Origin: JACQAP01 sp035548375
Lineage (GTDB): Bacteria > Pseudomonadota > Gammaproteobacteria > Burkholderiales > JACQAP01
Reading direction: 5' to 3'
NCBI GenBank assembly: GCA_035548375.1
Contig: DASZTG010000021.1
Span: 140,175 to 204,174, forward strand
DNA: 64,000 nt
In this document: piece by piece, positions 62,740 through 64,000 of the stretch
Layout: each line of letters begins with the position of its first letter
Position numbering within the stretch: position 1 is the first letter of the stretch
Notes under the pieces: model-generated
The model's database searches: none
What the model saw: only the letters and a program-made list of their open reading frames with translations
What the model was told of the DNA's origin: nothing
Made by a program: the position numbers and the translations under genes

Positions 62740-62928
62740 ATGAAAGCGCCCAGCCGCAAGGCCGGCCTGCTGTGCCTGCTGCTATTTGTCATCGCCGTCA
62801 TCGGCGTCTTCGTCCCGCTGGGCCGCGTGCCTGTCGCCGGTCCCGTCCTTGGCTTGGTAAACCAGTTCCACGAGTGGCTGCTCATCGGCGGTTATGCGTT
62901 GCTGCTGCTCGCCGTCTACATTCTCTGA
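62740..62928 (+). CDS. small two-helix membrane protein
   Basis: 62 aa. Two hydrophobic helices (GLLCLLLFVIAVIGVFVPL and LLIGGYALLLLAVYIL) joined by a short loop. AGGGGAG is 4 bases before the ATG. Function unknown. Confidence 0.75.
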   Translation: MKAPSRKAGLLCLLLFVIAVIGVFVPLGRVPVAGPVLGLVNQFHEWLLIGGYALLLLAVYIL

Positions 62929-62934
62929 AATGAA

Positions 62935-62957
62935 AACGGGCCGGCAGATGCCGGCCC
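62935..62957 (-). terminator. intrinsic terminator of the peroxiredoxin gene
   Basis: GGGCCGGCA/TGCCGGCCC with a GA loop; on the minus strand it is followed by GTTTTC. It lies 28 bp after the peroxiredoxin stop. Confidence 0.8.
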
Positions 62958-62985
62958 GCGGAGCTCGTGTCTCGCCGACCGAAGA

Positions 62986-63627
62986 CTATCGGTTCGGCTG
63001 GGGCGTGATGCGCAGGTAGGGCCGGACCGCCTTGTAGCCCTTCGGGAACTTCTGCTTGATGACTTCCGGGTCCTGGATCGACGGAACGATCACGACATCG
63101 TCGCCGTCCTTCCAGTTGACCGGGGTTGCCACGCTGTATTTGTCGGTGAGCTGCAGCGAGTCGATCACGCGCAGGATCTCGTCGAAGTTGCGCCCCGTGC
63201 TCGCGGGGTAGGTCAGCGTCAGCCGGATTTTCTTGTTGGGATCGATGATGAACACCGAGCGCACCGTCAGCGTGTCGTTGGCGTTCGGGTGGATCATGTC
63301 GTAAAGGTTGGAGACCTTCTTGTCCGCGTCGGCCAGGATCGGGAAGTTCATCTTGGTGTTCTGCGTGTCTTCGATGTCGCCGATCCACTTGTTGTGGGAG
63401 TCGACCGGATCGACGCTGATGGCGATGGCCTTGACGCCGCGCTTGTCGAATTCGGACTTGAGCTTCGCGGTGTAGCCGAGCTCGGTCGTGCATACAGGCG
63501 TGAAATCCTTGGGGTGCGAAAACAGCACCACCCAGTTGTTGCCGGCCCATTGGTGGAAATTTATGGTGCCCTGCGTGGATTCCTGCGTGAAATCGGGGGC
63601 GATGTCGCCCAGTCGAAGTGTGGCCAC
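62986..63627 (-). CDS. 1-Cys peroxiredoxin (Prx6 type)
   Basis: 213 aa. The peroxidatic C46 is in DFTPVCTTELG and is the only cysteine of the protein, so resolution needs an external thiol. The C-terminal domain (YPASTGRNFDEILRVIDSLQ) is Prx6-like. GTG start with CGGAGATC 5 bases upstream. It reduces peroxides in the cytoplasm. It is divergent from the KTSC gene. Confidence 0.94.
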   Translation of the reverse strand: MATLRLGDIAPDFTQESTQGTINFHQWAGNNWVVLFSHPKDFTPVCTTELGYTAKLKSEFDKRGVKAIAISVDPVDSHNKWIGDIEDTQNTKMNFPILADADKKVSNLYDMIHPNANDTLTVRSVFIIDPNKKIRLTLTYPASTGRNFDEILRVIDSLQLTDKYSVATPVNWKDGDDVVIVPSIQDPEVIKQKFPKGYKAVRPYLRITPQPNR

Positions 63628-63741
63628 TGTTGATCTCCGGTAGTTGGTCTCGGGTGGGGGAGCCACTCTACTCGCTTGCAGCTTATTCCTCAAATGGCCG
63701 GAATTTCATATCCTTATGCTGGAACATATGAGGAGGCCTCC

Positions 63742-63957
63742 ATGGAAAGGAAAAAGGTGAGTTCCAGCGCGATCCGGTCAGTCGGGTTTGATGAACGCAA
63801 TCGGATCCTGGAAGTGGAATTCAGCGACGGGCGCGTGACGCAATATTCGGGTGTGTCCGCCGAAGTGCATCGCCGGTTGATGAGCGCGCCGTCCATCGTC
63901 AGTTATTTTCGCGACCAGATCGAGGAGTCGTTCACTGCTAAGCGGGTGAAGGGATAG
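63742..63957 (+). CDS. KTSC domain-containing protein
   Basis: 71 aa. SSAIRSVGFDERNRILEVEF and QYSGVSAEVHRRLMSAPS correspond to the KTSC domain (named for a relative of the lysyl-tRNA synthetase C-terminal region), often found as a stand-alone small protein. GAGGAGG lies 6 bases before the ATG. Function unknown. Confidence 0.9.
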   Translation: MERKKVSSSAIRSVGFDERNRILEVEFSDGRVTQYSGVSAEVHRRLMSAPSIVSYFRDQIEESFTAKRVKG

Positions 63958-63966
63958 GCTCTATTA

Positions 63967-64000
63967 GTGAAGGGTGAAGGGTGAAGGGTGAAGGGTGAAG
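63967..64000. repeat. GTGAAGG tandem repeat at window edge (element H)
   Basis: Nearly five head-to-tail copies of the 7-mer GTGAAGG, running off the window 9 bp after the KTSC stop. It looks like the left arm of an inverted-repeat element such as G. Confidence 0.7.

Overview
The window looks like a piece of chromosome from a high-GC betaproteobacterium (Burkholderiales/Nitrosomonadales-like). This is inferred from the housekeeping order obg-rpmA-rplU-ispB-tRNA-Pro-PP0621-like-pilS-pilR-ampD-nrdA-nrdB-(histone H1-like), from the rubrerythrin/Fe-S protein/DUF3501 cassette, and from many Cox-type molybdenum hydroxylase genes. No phage, plasmid or CRISPR module is visible. The first gene (to 485) is AT-richer than the rest and may be cut by the window edge.

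Layout. 1-13268: single genes and small groups: an orphan LivK-type binding protein, GNAT, two SDR/flavodoxin-fold oxidoreductases, a secreted TPR protein, an acyltransferase-3, a DUF2277 protein, an MFS carrier, and a formamidase operon (fmdA-fmdB) preceded by a promoter and a leader ending in a strong intrinsic terminator. 13304-19783 (minus strand): EamA exporter, Ldh2-type dehydrogenase, Zn-alcohol dehydrogenase, SDR, BaiN/HI0933 flavoprotein and CoxG. 20029-30550: a putative catabolic unit with a Tat-exported binding protein, two permeases, an ATPase, a CoxS-CoxL-CoxM hydroxylase, an amidase and a convergent LysR regulator. 30702-37248: a second Cox-type hydroxylase with CoxL divergent from CoxS-CoxM-MoxR/CoxD-CoxE. 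37313-43321: a 41-aa membrane protein, an LhgO-PaaK-DpgC-like operon, a DUF3025 protein and a diguanylate cyclase. 43642-48014: peroxide-type rubrerythrin cassette, a cyclopropane synthase-like methyltransferase and a CNP1-like lipoprotein. 48238-61391: proB, obg, ribosomal proteins, ispB, tRNA-Pro, PilS/PilR, AmpD and class Ia ribonucleotide reductase. 61980-63957: histone-like protein, a small membrane protein, Prx6-type peroxiredoxin and a KTSC protein.

The most unusual structure is a family of compact elements whose ends are imperfect inverted repeats built from short tandem units (GCAAAGG, GCAGAGG, ACGGAG, ACGAAG types). Six lie between consecutive minus-strand genes (14208-14393, 15455-15643, 16805-16967, 17834-18027, 31871-32401, 34128-34317). 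The largest carries a GxxExxY-family PD-(D/E)XK nuclease gene; the other five are about 160-195 bp, carry no gene and look like non-autonomous relatives. Related G/A-rich versions occur at 44072-44152 and at the right window edge. Other notable regulatory structures are tandem NrdR-like boxes at nrdA, a PerR-like 7-1-7 box at the rubrerythrin gene, a possible attenuator before fmdA, and a repeated hairpin family between the CNP1-like gene and proB.
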